The notes under the pieces are model-generated. The model was given only the letters and a program-made list of their open reading frames with translations. It was not told the origin of the DNA and searched no databases. The translations under genes and the position numbers were made by a program. From assembly GCF_001039355.2 (NCBI RefSeq), contig NW_019775948.1:11553-75552 (forward strand): 64,000 nt of DNA, given 5' to 3'. This document shows, piece by piece, positions 10,361-24,712 of the stretch; the first letter of the stretch is position 1, and every line of letters starts with the position of its first letter. The stretch is from Lingula anatina (lineage: Eukaryota > Brachiopoda > Lingulata > Lingulida > Lingulidae).

Positions 10361-13300
10361 CTGAAATATGGAAATAATTTTTTGTAATTTTGTTCTTCTT
10401 CTATTTCTTGTAACTTTGTACAAGATATATGGAAATAATTTTTTGTAATTTTGTTCTTCTTCTATATCTTGTAACTTTGTACAAGCTATCTATGGAGTCA
10501 ACAACCACTTTGCTTCAATTAGCTTTTCTTTGATTTAACTCTGACATAACAATCAATCAATTTTCTCATTTCAATCTTTTCTTTATTCAGATAATATAAA
10601 AATAGGTTCTATAAAAACTTCTAAAGAGACTTACCAGTTACCAATAGAAAATACTTGTCTATTAAAATTTTCACTTACATACATACCTTACATACAGTTT
10701 TCACACCTATCTTTATACAGGGCACTAGACAACGTATGCATTTACATAATGTACTTTTTCAGTAGTGCCAAAATTACTGGCTATATTCAAAACCTTAAAA
10801 ATCCAATAGGTAACCATTGAAAATGCTACTGCCATGATACACTGTACAACACCTGTCATTGGTCACTCTGATCCTCTGCTCTGTGGATGACTGGAGTAAG
10901 TTCTCTTTTTGCCTGAACAAATCCTCCACACAATCTTCCTCAAAATCATGGAGAACTTCAACATCTTCCTCATCCAAGAAAAGCTCTGAAGAAAAAACAA
11001 TTAATTTTCAAGTCATTGAAAATTTGGAGTATTTCGACGGCAAAACTGTTTTCAACAGAATCAGTGCATAGCACAGCATCAGTTATTTCACAATGATACA
11101 TGTAACTACATGCAGCAGCATATAATAAAAGAATTTCAAAATTGTCTGCAAGAGTTTACTAAGTTTTATAATATATCAAAACATAAATTAATGTTTTTTT
11201 TTATTTTAGACAGAACTCTGGGTCACTCTTCTTGATGTCCTTGATTCACAGTGTATCTTAGTATTAAAATACATGCAGACACATAAATATATGTACACAC
11301 ATAATGATCATAGGGTGCTTTCCCAGAGATTTAGATCAATCTAAAGATTAAGTTTTAGATCGACCTAACTCACTGGGGGTTCAGGCTAAATTGCAGTCAG
11401 CCGAGCGGACACCAGAGTTAATTACCCTCTTACAGCTTTTAGTAGGCAGGACCGACGCTTAAGCCGGCCAAGCTAACAGGAATCTAGTGAGACTCCCCAC
11501 AGGGATAGATCGATCTAAAATTCTATGGAAATGGGGTGATAGGTTTTGACTTACTGAGGCCATTGTCATAGATATCCAGCTTTCCCTTGCACCTCCTGAT
11601 GACATATTTGACAATGAGATATACATGGCTTAAAACAATGAATGGAGGAGGCAGCAAAGGTTTCTGTTCATTCTCTATCACCAGGGTGTAGCGCAGGAAT
11701 TTCCAGATCTGACGAGAATTGGCATTTACTCGGTTGAATGTTGAACTGAAAATTCATAGAGATAAAGACATCATTCTCTCACCTTTTGCCAGTAATGTAT
11801 ACGTACTTGTTTTTCAGAAAAGTCCTAGATGTTAGTTTAACAGATAATCACTTTCAAGTCATTATGAAGGTTTTCAAACAAGAATTTTGTTCAGTGTACA
11901 GCTTAAAACAGCCGAGTTACATTATGTATACAAATCTGCTTTTCTCCCCCTCCCCCCCTTTTTTTTTTTAATATTGCTATGTATACAATTACAAAGAAAT
12001 TCTGTACGAATAAAATATGCAAACTACAGAAACTAGCTATAAAATGAAAATTGTGAAATGTGCTCAAAATAATTTTTTGTGCATAAAATGCTCACTTTAA
12101 CTACTGGTAAAATGAGAATTACAGTGTAAATGAGATAAGGCAATTAATACCAAAATCCAATTCAAAATTGCCAGTTAGTATTGAATCAGAAAGCACCACT
12201 ATAAGTAAAACCATTTTAAGTAGTGTAGGTTGTTAAACTAAGATATTGATGAATTGACCTCATTCTGCTCAAATACCTTACAAGGCACTGGACAGACAAA
12301 GCATGCACTTACTTAAATACCGCAATAAGCAGGTTAAGGAGCAGTATATTGGCAACCAGGAGAAAGATGGACATGATAGCTGGGAAGACCCAGTGTCCGT
12401 GTATACAGGGTTCCTCATTACTGCCACCGCAATCAGCTGCAACAAACAAAATTAGACCTATGAAATTTATGCAAGACACTATAACTAGAAGTGCTGTTAC
12501 AGGGAGGGTGGGGGTGGGGGTACTGCAGTGCCATTTATCTATGTCAATACATACTTGAACACAGCAATGAGAAGACTAAGGAGCAGGATATTGGCGACCA
12601 AAAGGAAGATGGTCATAACAGCTGGAGTGACCCAGTGTCCGTGGACACAGGGCTCTTCGTGTGGTCCACCACACTTGGCTACAAAGAGAAAGTTGGGTTG
12701 AAGACATCTACTGTAGATAGAAAAACACAAATATAAAAAAAATATTATTTTACAAACAGCAGAACTGCAGACTTGTTAATAAATTAAAGTAAAGAATTAA
12801 ATTATCTGTAGGCCTTAAACTCCATAAAGTTGGTTTAATTCAGAACTATATGTAAACTAGTAGTTCCATGACAGGTTATGATATAATCATTCTGATACAT
12901 AAAGTGAGTTTTCATGTTCAGGTTTTAAGTTAGCTTCAATCAAATTGCTGTTCATCCTTTAACTATCTAAAATGCTACTGGGAAATACACTACATGTACT
13001 TATACTAGAGCAACGAAAAAGAATCATCCAACCTGAACACAGTCACAAGTAAGGAATATGTATTTTAAACATACCAAAAACACTCTCAGATATTAAACGA
13101 CAAAAGAGAGAAATATATGATTTTGTCAAAATTAGGGTTTGTTGCACATTTTTAAAATTAACTTAACATGTCTGGCCAAATTGTATATCTGAGGACATCT
13201 TGAAAGGAAGCTAATAGATCAACTGTAATATTGCAAGAGAGTCATTTATCCTCACAAACTAGGAGGCCCATTATTTTTTTTTACCAAAATAATCCAAATC

Positions 13301-14109
13301 CTAGAAGCATTCTTTAGCTATATTCCATTTGACTTCATATGTTTCACAGTATCAGAGTACCACTGCTGTAGTGCATAAACACTAATTTTCCAAAATTTCC
13401 TTTCAAAAATTTCTATTTTATCAAGACATGACAAAATCATCATTAATGTAAATGGTCATCATCATAATAATTGTATGAATATTGTAAATATGCACAATAA
13501 ATAAACTTAAGTTACTAAATTCAAAGAATAAACAATGCTAGAAATGACGATTAATACCACATCAAAACTAGTCAGTAGAAAACTTACGATAGAAATGACG
13601 ATTAATACCACATCAAAACTAGTCAGTAGAAAACTTACGATCAATCTTATCAGCATACACTTCACCATACAACATGAAGTAAGGTTCCAGAAATACTTCC
13701 TTAAGAATATTCCAATTTGGTTCCTCGTTGGGAAACTTGATAGCTTGGCGACACACACCAAAGCTCATGAGCACTATCAGCAATATCACAATAAAGTTGA
13801 TCATGTCCACAACCTGCAAGACAAGTTGACTTCAGTGGAACCTGGGTTTTGTAACCCACTTGTTCATTAAGCAGTGTGTGGCATTCATTTATTTGTAATT
13901 TTCCTCATAATTTAAATTCAAATCTTTAAAATGTCTGTAGATCAATCTTGGCTGTACCATCTCAAGTTATCTTAGCTGTATTTGTTGCTTTGACTGGATA
14001 TAGATCCAAAATGTTTCAAAATCTCAAGTATTGTGAGGAAAGCAAAGTAACGTTACACAATATATGTGATCTGCCATGTTTTTGCCTTGATGTCACCAAG
14101 TGTGTGTGT

Positions 14110-14140
<31 letters not shown>

Positions 14141-17100
14141 GGGGGGGGGCCAGTCACTAGGTCAACTAGGACCTGTTGTACAAAAGTGCTAGAGCACTTT
14201 TAGACCAAAATATCAGTCTACTTTGATACAAGAAAAAATTGGTAGTACAAACATATGAAATACCTCTCCCACTTTAAAAAAGGAGAGGGCTTATGTTTCA
14301 GCTTATGTTAAGTTATTGCGTCTTATTGGAGTATCATGGATGCATCTTGAACTGAAGTAGACCAAATCTTGAGACTACACTATTAAACTTCGTAAAACTG
14401 GTCCCTGAAGCTCTTCTGGATGACAATGTTCTATTCAACTAAATTTTTTGAAACCGATTCTTATTTGTAGAACAAATAAAAGAACTTAAGGCTCATTCCC
14501 AGTGAAACTTATGATCTAAGATAGTCAATCCAACTCTGTGAGGACTATCAGTGAATGCAATCAGGCTAACTTGGCATAAGGTTGAATAAAGAAAAGCTGG
14601 TAATTACACAAGTACAATTAATGTAAGCAAGAGTCCCCCTGGAGTTGGATCCATCTGCATAGATTGATAGTTTTATTGGGAATGGGCCCTTAAATGTGGT
14701 GAATAAAACGTAAGTACTCACCATTTTGCCCACCATCATAACATAAGGACCCAAGTGCTTGCTAACACTGAAGATGTCTAGAATTCTTATATACCAAAAT
14801 ATGATGTCCACACTGAACACCACATGGCCATCTTGAATGTAGGATTCCATATTGCGCAGCACAGCACCAATTATATACAGGATGATGGCAATGACATCTA
14901 GGATGTTCCAAAAGTCTCCAAAGAAGACTGAAAATTTCTGCAACGCTTTTACTGGCTCCGATGCTATAATCTGACAAATATAAATCAGAACATATGAATC
15001 ATTTTACAGTATCAAGTATTAAAGCTAATGCTTAAATTGAACTGTTTTGGTTAAAATGAAAAAAAATTAGGTAGAACATTTTTTCCTTTTTTTTTTTAAA
15101 TTGCAACAGGCTCCTACATTTTCAATATCTTGCTGGAAAAATTATTTTCAAATTTACTCACAGTTCACTAGCTATTTTATGTACTGAAAAAATCATTTAT
15201 AAATCACCATGATTCAAAACATACCTCTCTTGCTTTATCAATGGCTAAAGTAAAGATGTAAGCCATGACATAAATCTCTACCCACGAAGGCTTTGGTGGA
15301 GTTTTAACCAGAACAACATAATTGAATGAAGCTAGGAAAATGACATAGGCCATCTGGAATTAAAAAGCATATGTATCCTAATAACACATACAACAAGGAC
15401 ATCTTTATCCTATGTTCCTTAAGTTATTATGAATGAAAATTGAGTAGATAATATATTGCCTGGAATATTAATATATTCTCAGTGAAATGCAGTGCACTTA
15501 ACATATGTGACACACACTAGGTAACATGAGCAGCATACTGCTATTCTTCTTCTTCATAAAATTTTGAAATAAGTTTTTTTTTCCTTAGTGACAAAAAAGA
15601 GAGATTCTTGACTTACAAACCAAATAATAAGAGTCAATCATGCACAATTTTGATTCACCATCTAGGGTTGTGATTTCCAGCTTGAATGGCTGAAAAACCT
15701 TTTTTTTAATTCATACTTCTTTTTCTCTGCTTGCTTACCGTATGCAGCCAAAACTTGGTGATAGGAGCAGCATAAAACTCGTACACTTTCTTCCCCACTC
15801 TCAATGGGCTCTTTTTCTTCATGAAATCTGTTACTCTATGGACTGTCAAGGCACTCTGGTCTAACAAAGGACCATTAGAGTTCACAGGGGGGCTGACCGG
15901 ACTGTTGACAGGGGAGGTAGCCTCTGTGGCATCTGCTGTCCTTTCTGTGTTTTGTCCTTGACTGGCATTGATCATCTGGAATTTTACATTTGTATCTTAA
16001 ATAATATCAGTTGTATTTCTGTTACTTCCAGAGGCATAAATTTGAAAATCAGAATGAAAAATTAAAACTCCTTGAAGTACTGACTGTCATGTTTACACAT
16101 GGAATTTCTCAACATGACCCTTTGGCAAAAAGTTTTTTTAATATTCTTTAAAAAAAATCTTGCCAACAAAACATACCAAATAACAGTTACTGGCAAGCAT
16201 AACTTTTTTTTTAATTTAAGGCAACATGTTTTCAGACTATTCAATAAATAAGTAAAATAAATGAATAAATAAAAACTTTGTCAGCAAAATAACTAAACAA
16301 CCATTGGTGATGAAGAGTAATTTTCATTTATGGTGAATAAACAATGAATTCAGAATGTATATACTTACTTCCATCTCAATGTCCTGCTCACCATATGATG
16401 ACCTGCGGCTGACATTGGACTCTGTGTCAGAGTCCTCGATTTCCCCAATGTGCTCCTCCACTGTCTGTGGCATTAATTGCAGCTCCTCCTTACTTTTATA
16501 CTCCAGGGCAAGCAGAAGAGGGGGAATCAAAATGCCCATCAATACCTGCCAATTAACATAACAAGAAATCAAGAAAATTTGAATTATGATAAAAAAAATT
16601 TAATTAAAAAAAGTTGCAGTCTCTTGCAGACAAATTTGTTCAAACATAACATACATGCTCACTGCATCCTGAAATTGGCTTCAATAATATTTTATGCATA
16701 AATGTGACAACATTGATATTAAACAAATAATTAATTTTTTTTTACTAAACCAATTTTATACTATTCACAAAATTGATTATTTTCTAGTTTAAATCCGTTT
16801 CAATCTCTTTCAGTATCTATATATGCTAAATCATTTTTCATACTATTCTAAACCCCTTTCCATGTAAAAATCAATCTTGATCCTTTTAAAAAAATCAATT
16901 TCTATTTTCCAGTCTGCTTCTCTGGGTTATAGTATCACCTTCAACACTGTGTACTTCCTCATATTCAATCCTCCCATCCACATATCAGTGAGCAGCATCT
17001 GGCAGCAGGGGTGGGCCAGGAACTCCCTGTGAACGGCTGACACAGCCAGGCTCAGGCAGGTCTGGTTACTCCAGTTCTTCAGTTCGTAAGTCAGTAACTG

Positions 17101-20100
17101 CTTGGTGGCATCTGCGTCCGTCTTGTAGCACACCTCCAGGAGCTCCATTGTTATGTTCTGAAATTCCCTATAAAATCAAGATAACAGTTTATGAAATAAT
17201 CATTTACTCGTGCAATGAATAATCTCTGGAAAACAAGCACATAAAAATGAATTCTAATTGCTATATCAGGGGCGGATCCAGAGCTATTTATTGACAGTCT
17301 TCCAAATTATCTTTGTTGATTCATCCTCCAATTTTGACCGTAAACTTGAAAATCTGACCGTCTTCCAGAAGACCCAGAAGACGGCCTAAATCCGCCCCTG
17401 TATATGATATGTACAAAATAATCAAAACTTAATATAAAAACTATACAACTTAAATCACTTTTTAATTTTAGATCCAAAATTTTCCTAGTTATTAATATTT
17501 CAACAAACAAGCCAAAAATTTACAAAGCTGAGTCTGTATCAAAGTAAAGCTTAATGAGCCCCTCATGACATCAAGGTTTAAGAATCTCCTGGCACAATTA
17601 AAGCAGAATTAAACAATGGACAGTAGGTATAAACAAATTTACAAAAATTGCCCAGTTTATATTAAAAGTTGAACTAACACCACATATTAGAAAGCACTCA
17701 CTTTGAATAAGTCCGTAACTCCTCAAATATCTCCACCTCCAGGTCATCCTGTTCGGCCTCCCGCGTCATGGTCTTGTAGATCTTCAGAGCCACCAGTGCT
17801 TTAGCCATGGCCTCCTCTCCATGCTGCCACATACACATGGCCATCTTCTGCCTCTTCATCAGCACAGCCCAGACCAGCAGCTCATTGAATGGGTACTTGA
17901 ACACATCCTGGAAGTCTATCAGATTGCCGGGCATGGGGACTGTGGCTAAAGCATTGCTGATGTTGTGGCCCTGTTGTGAATGAAATGTGGTATTTATAAT
18001 GATGTCACTGACAAAGTATGTGGATTCCTAACATTAAGATTTATGAAAATAAGTGTGACATATTGATACTCTGAAACACTTAAGTCATTCACTTGAATGA
18101 ACAGGCTGGTGTGTGTATAACAAATATAATAGCACAGCATTATAGTTCATATCATATCTGCTCATTTCTAGATGGAAACCTGGTTGAAGCTTTTCTGAAC
18201 CAATCAAATGACAAGTAGTAAAAACAATACAGTTATGTGCAAAGTGCTCTTGTGCAAGGGTAAAACTTAGCTTTTGATCAAATATTGGTAATAAAACAAC
18301 CTGCACATTTGTGAGCCACGTACTGCAGCCTTATAGGTAAAGGCTATAAGCAAATGTATCATTTTTTAAAAATCAGTTACAGTTTTAGTTTGATAAAAAT
18401 TTTGAAGGCTACACACCTGAAAGATCTGACTAGGCGACTGGCAAGGGTGACAAACAAGAAAAGAGAAGCAAAACACAATATTATAGAAAACTGTATTTCA
18501 GCACACAGTGAGAGATGTAGACTGCACAACATATACATATTTTATAAAAATATATGAAAGTGCACATGTCTATTTGCATACATAAAAGTGGTTCTGCTTT
18601 CCTGCTTTAAGTGTGTGTGTGTGTGTGTGCATGCGCAAACATGCACACGCACGGGTATGTGCAATCTACAACTCTAAAACATGACAACAATATATAACTG
18701 AAATGCAAAATTTTAAGTGACTATCAAAAACATAGCCTTTAGCCATCAAACTAACATTTTACATTCAAAGTGCATTTGGTGCATTTTAACAGTAGCATTA
18801 ACTTTGGCAGTGCGAAAGGGGGAAAAACTGTTTCTAAAAATGAAGAGTACAACATTTACAGTGCAAAGTGCACAGAGGTTACAACGTTGCATTGCCACTA
18901 CCTTCTTCATCATGGCATTGTAAGTAGTTCTGAACTTCTTCCTGCAGTATGAGGCTCGGTACGCCCCTCCCATCAGGTAGTCTATTACCTGGCCAACTTC
19001 CAGGAGTGTGTAGTGGGCATGCTCGGGGTGTTTCTGAAAAGTTGATTTTGTTCCTCTGTTAAATCTACCTTCAGTAATGATGTACTGAGAATTGCAAGCA
19101 AGGAAAAAATATAAGTTGTACTTTGATATCAATAAAATTTCATCTCAAACACGTAACCATTTATCTTGAAATTCAGTCACAATATGAATCTATATTTTAT
19201 TTATTATTCTGAGTCAACAAATCAATACATTACAAAGATCATAGCTTTGTCACAAATTTGCACCATTTTCAAAGAATCTTCATAATCTGCTGGAGGAAAT
19301 ATTAAGCAAAACCTTAAAAGCATTTGAGTATTGATTTAATGTGAGTATTTACCTTTTTTAAGACATTAAAAGTCCTAAATGGAACAGAAGTTGGTGTGGC
19401 TTGCTTCTGGAAAGGAAACAGAAGGAAATAAAATAGCTTTTCTTGGCAGCAAGAATTCCAGACATTTTCCTTATTCCGATATTAAGGGTCATTCATTTTT
19501 ATAATCGTTTTCACAAGTCTGGGGGAAGGGGGGTTAATGCCCTATATGCACTTTTGAAAAAATAATACAAACTATGATCTTCACCCCCAGGAATGTGCTG
19601 GCAAAGGTCATTGTATTTAGCTTTAATTTATACCTTGTACTCTCTGAAAGGGGATGGGGGTCTACTTTTTGTGGACTTGGGAAAACGATGATAAAAATGG
19701 ATGGCCCCTAGTGCCATTTTCCCAACAAATGTTGATTAATCAGCATATTATCTTCCCCATGTTTTACTTCACATTCACAATAACGAAACCTGAAATCTAT
19801 AAGGAATATAAATGAACTGATAATTTTTATAAATTTCTGTGTTAAAAGAAAAAAAAAAAGAAAAAAGAAAGAAAAATTACCCTTGTGCTGGAACTTAAAT
19901 GCTAAAAGTTTAAACTCACAATATTATAAAGTTCCTCCAGCCTGGGTATTGTAAGAAACTTCTGCATACTGACTCCATTCTGGAGCAACAACTTTACAAA
20001 GTCTACTCTATCATTGGTCAGGGCATCCATCATGGCATGTTCAAGTGCTCCTTCCTAAAAAGGAAATTTTGAGAATGGTTAAAGTCCTCTTGATGCTGAA

Positions 20101-21272
20101 GTTTAAGCATTTTTTATCTTGAGGACCTTGTATGACATTTAATTGAGTCAAGTCAACTTTCAGTTCCTACCATAAATATAAAAATGGAGATAATGGAGAT
20201 TATACATGTACTTATAAAAGTAGACCATTTTCAAAATGAAACTGGTAAAAAATTGGAATTAAATAGAAAAATACAGCTTAGACATTATTCACTGAAATAT
20301 TCTCTGAACAAAAGCAGTGAAAAGCTTGGAATTAAATTGAAAGATAAAGCTGAGACATTATTCACTGAAATATTCTCTACAAAAGCCTTGTCCATTCTCA
20401 GTGAACTTACAACCATCACATTGTCATGTGGTCAGATCTCTAACATTAGACTAAATTATATGCCTTATGGTGGCCACTATCAAGTCCAATTGACCAATTA
20501 CAATGAGAATCCTTTATAGCAGCATTAAATACTGTAAAAAGTATTTGTTGAGGTGGGTGTTCCTTCACATTTAAGCCTAAATATTCTGTTTTTCTTCCAT
20601 GATTTATTAAGCAACATCCTGAAATAAATCTCTCAAATCAATGTGCTCCTTAACAGACAAGGATAATATTCCGAGTATGATAGAGTCATGCCATTTAAGA
20701 TGACTGATCACCAGGCAACAAGGGTTTCAGAAGACACTGGATAGTCACCTCTCTACTATCTCCTTATCTCTGTGGTTTCCAGTGTCTGTAACCCAGAGTG
20801 TCACCAAGTGACAGCTAAACCAAAACACAACGGCTAACAAAGCATGACATTTTCACAGTGTATATATTTAGAGAATTTCTCATTGAACAACATACATACA
20901 CGTACCAGACTAATGAAGCAATTTAACTTCAAGGTAAAACATGTAGAAAAACAGTGCACACTTTGTAGACTCTGTATTGTGTTGAGCCACACATTGAGGA
21001 TCAAGTTTAAACAGCATGTAAACCCTGTGGGAGTGAGGATTCATCTTGGATTACCATGCATCAAACCCTCAATAACAACAACAACATCACAGCCTTTAGC
21101 AATTCTAATCTACCAAGAGAGATCTGCCAAAGACATTTAAATGCCAAAATCGTGTTCATATCAAGACTAACTTGGACCAGAAATTGATGCAGCCAACAAC
21201 CAAATGTTTTAAACTGTGTTCACTTCAAGAATAACTTTAACGACTAGAATGACCAGAAAGTACGTTATTGAG

Positions 21273-21309
<37 letters not shown>

Positions 21310-24170
21310 CTTTTTCAGAAAAAAGGACCCCTTTGAAATTGCTGGCTATACATGCGCCTGCCACTTACCGGCCATTCCCGTCCATACACAAAGATGTGTT
21401 TTTTGGCAATGTCCACCCTGTTCCAGGTTAGTGCTAAACTCAGTTGGTCTGGGGCACTGGCATTCTGACCTGAGACAAGGAGACATTATAGTCCATATAC
21501 AGCTTTTAATTAATTTAGATCATTACATCAGGGATGTATAGGGATCCAACCCTTCATACACATACAATGTATTCAAAGTTAATAATACAAATAGCTTTTG
21601 TTTCAATGGTGCTGTCATCAATATATACAGAAATTGTATTAAATGAAAAGGTGTGGCAATTTATTTCTCTTTTTCTCTTAATTCATCAGAAAAACTGCAA
21701 CTCATCATAATAACTAATTGTCTTTGAATGTAATTTATCTAAAAAACAAAGCATGGGGTTCTATTTTGCGATTACTTTGCAAACAGTAAAAGCACAGACA
21801 ACTGCGAAATACCACTACTATCTCACAACAAAATTCATGGTTTCACTTAAACATCATTGGTTTTAGCCACATACCTCTCTGTATAAGATCGCTTTAAGGG
21901 ATAACTATTCCCAATCATTAACCATTCATCAAGTCTTCCCAGACATGTAAAGAGTACTTGAACAGCTAGATGGTTTCTTGTATGTCTGGTTTCAGAGACG
22001 GGTTTCTTACCTTTCAGCAGTGCAGTCAATATGGCCAGATCGATGTCTGTATTTTCTCCTTCTCCCATTCTGAATACTGTGATCTATAAACACACAGAGC
22101 AAAAAAAATTATTAAACAAATACAAATACATAACAGGAAATTTTGCAGACAAAATAATAAAACATGTATGAATATTATATCTTCAATACTCCAAACCCTA
22201 ATGGCAAAATATTCTGCAACTGTAAAAAATAAATACTTCTTTCTCATAGATATTTAAAGTTGATAGCAGTGTATAAAAGATTAAGGTGAACAAGAAGTAT
22301 TTGAAAAATGAAAAAAGGGAAAATTCTTACAGTAACTCTCTAAGAAGCTTTTTCAATTCAAGCCACACAGAAGAAAAGATGTAAGTTATATTGAGGGGAG
22401 AAAGCAGTTGCATAGAGAAATATACTGTGGAAAAAGTCCATTAAATATATCTCACCAATTCTTTCTTATTCACTGCTAACATTAATTCCATGTAAAGTTT
22501 CTCAGATTCCTCCTTGTTGTATTGGAAAGTTTTCTCTATTGTAAGAATAAGCTGGCTCTTCACAGCTTCAGGCATAGTACTAAAATAGTAAGTATCTATT
22601 GAAAAATCTCTTCTTCCTAAAGATGAACTACCAAAAGTGACTTTTCTTACCTTAATCTAGTAAGTTAGTTAGTCTTCTGATGTAAACCAAATAATAAATA
22701 AATCTAATTGCATCAAAACTGAAATAACAAAATCATGGTGCCTTATTTTTACCATAATGACCTAAAGCATGCAATTCCACAAAGCTGTACCAAATCAGAA
22801 GACTAAGCTTAGAAGAATAAGGATAGAGAATCAGCATGTCTTGTCAAATAAAATGGTAAGACCTAGCTTGCTCATAAGCCTAGACAGTTAAGGAGATTAG
22901 GATATTGACAAAGTTTTAAAGAATTTTCAACACATAGTACCACATGATGTGAAAAAAATTGACCCAAAGCTCACCCATCCTCATTTGCATATTTATGAGT
23001 GAATGCCAGGATGTCTGCTGCCCTCCCACTCCCGTCACATATGACCACAGGGATTGGAGGGTCATCTGTCACACAGTCCAGTACTGTCCGAATAGTGTTT
23101 GTACCTCCTTCAAGAATCAGAGAAACCAGAGGAACCCCATGGCCCTTCACTATGCCACCAGCTGGAAAAACAGTATTTGTAGCATATATTTCTTTTCCTC
23201 CTTTACTTATCTATTTATTTGCTTATCTATTTATTTTTTTGCAAGCTTGATCCAGTTGGGCAATAATCATATAAGCAAAAATGAGTATTAACAAGGAAAA
23301 ATGAACAAAGTTCATAAAACAGGGAAATTAAGCATAAATGAGGGCTAACTGGCTTATAAGAACTAGCAGCACTTCATAATTAAAACCGTTACAGTCATAC
23401 AAAGAGCATTAGCTTTTTGTATTACAAAAAATTACTTCTGGGACTTTTTCTGGAACTTGCAATAATTTCCAAATTCTCATGGAGACTGAGATTGAAGAAT
23501 TGCATTTGTCAGGACATAAGGAGCAATTAAAAGGGTAGGTTAAAAGATCATAATTTTCTGAGCAATTTTGGATAAAGTACGCCTTGCTGATAAAGAGAAA
23601 ACTGCGGAAATTTCCAGGAAAATTAATTTCTTTTGCTACATAAAGAAAGGTCTAATGTGCTTTGAATGCCTATAAACTTGGCATGTGCTGATACCCATAC
23701 TAAACAGGCTTCAAACAAAAGAGAACCTGTTAGATATTAGTTTGAAACTGGGAAAATGTCACTGACTGTTAGAGCTTATTAGTATTATATTCATTTTTCA
23801 TTTCCTATCCCAAAGTAATTTCACCAAGCCAGGTCTATAGTATAATATCAAACACAAAGCAGGAGTAAATGAATTTATTGCCAATCTATTTATGAATGAA
23901 TGAATGAATGGCAAGAACAGATCATCAGTGCCAACCATGACTTGTGATGAATATTAAAATAGTCATGAATGTAAGTGCTTTAGGGTCAATAACCATCTCC
24001 CTTGTGTCACGCAAAAAACATCTTTTTATCTGCAAAGATTGATCTGTTAAGAATTGACATCAAAACATATTAATTCATAAATCTTGATAATTCTTAGTAT
24101 TTTTTCATATACATAAAATAATATGAATACTATGCATCCCTGTGTGAGTGCATGCATGTGTACATGCATT

Positions 24171-24237
<67 letters not shown>

Positions 24238-24658
24238 ATACATCAATGTCTGCGACATCAACACTACGTACCACTAGTGATCTTCTGCAGTGAGATGACT
24301 TTCTCAAGTTTCTTCCTCAGCTGTATTTCTGCTCCATACTTCCCGACTGTCCCATTATCCACCAGAAAGAAATACGAATGATACTGGTTCAGCACAGCAT
24401 AGTGGCTGTGTGATGGAGCTATAGCGTGATATGGACGGACAACCTGAAGAATGAATGTTGACCATCTGTTATCCACAGCCATGAAAATACACCAAAAACT
24501 GTGCACCAATATAAGGAACAGGTAGAGCAATTAACCGAGTACATTTTCTCTATAAAAAGATGGATCTACATGAGAATAATGCAGCAGTGGGAGCAGCATG
24601 CACATTCCTTTTACAATGATGGATTGTAGACCTAATATATTATTGAAATGTATATTGG

Positions 24659-24712
<54 letters not shown>

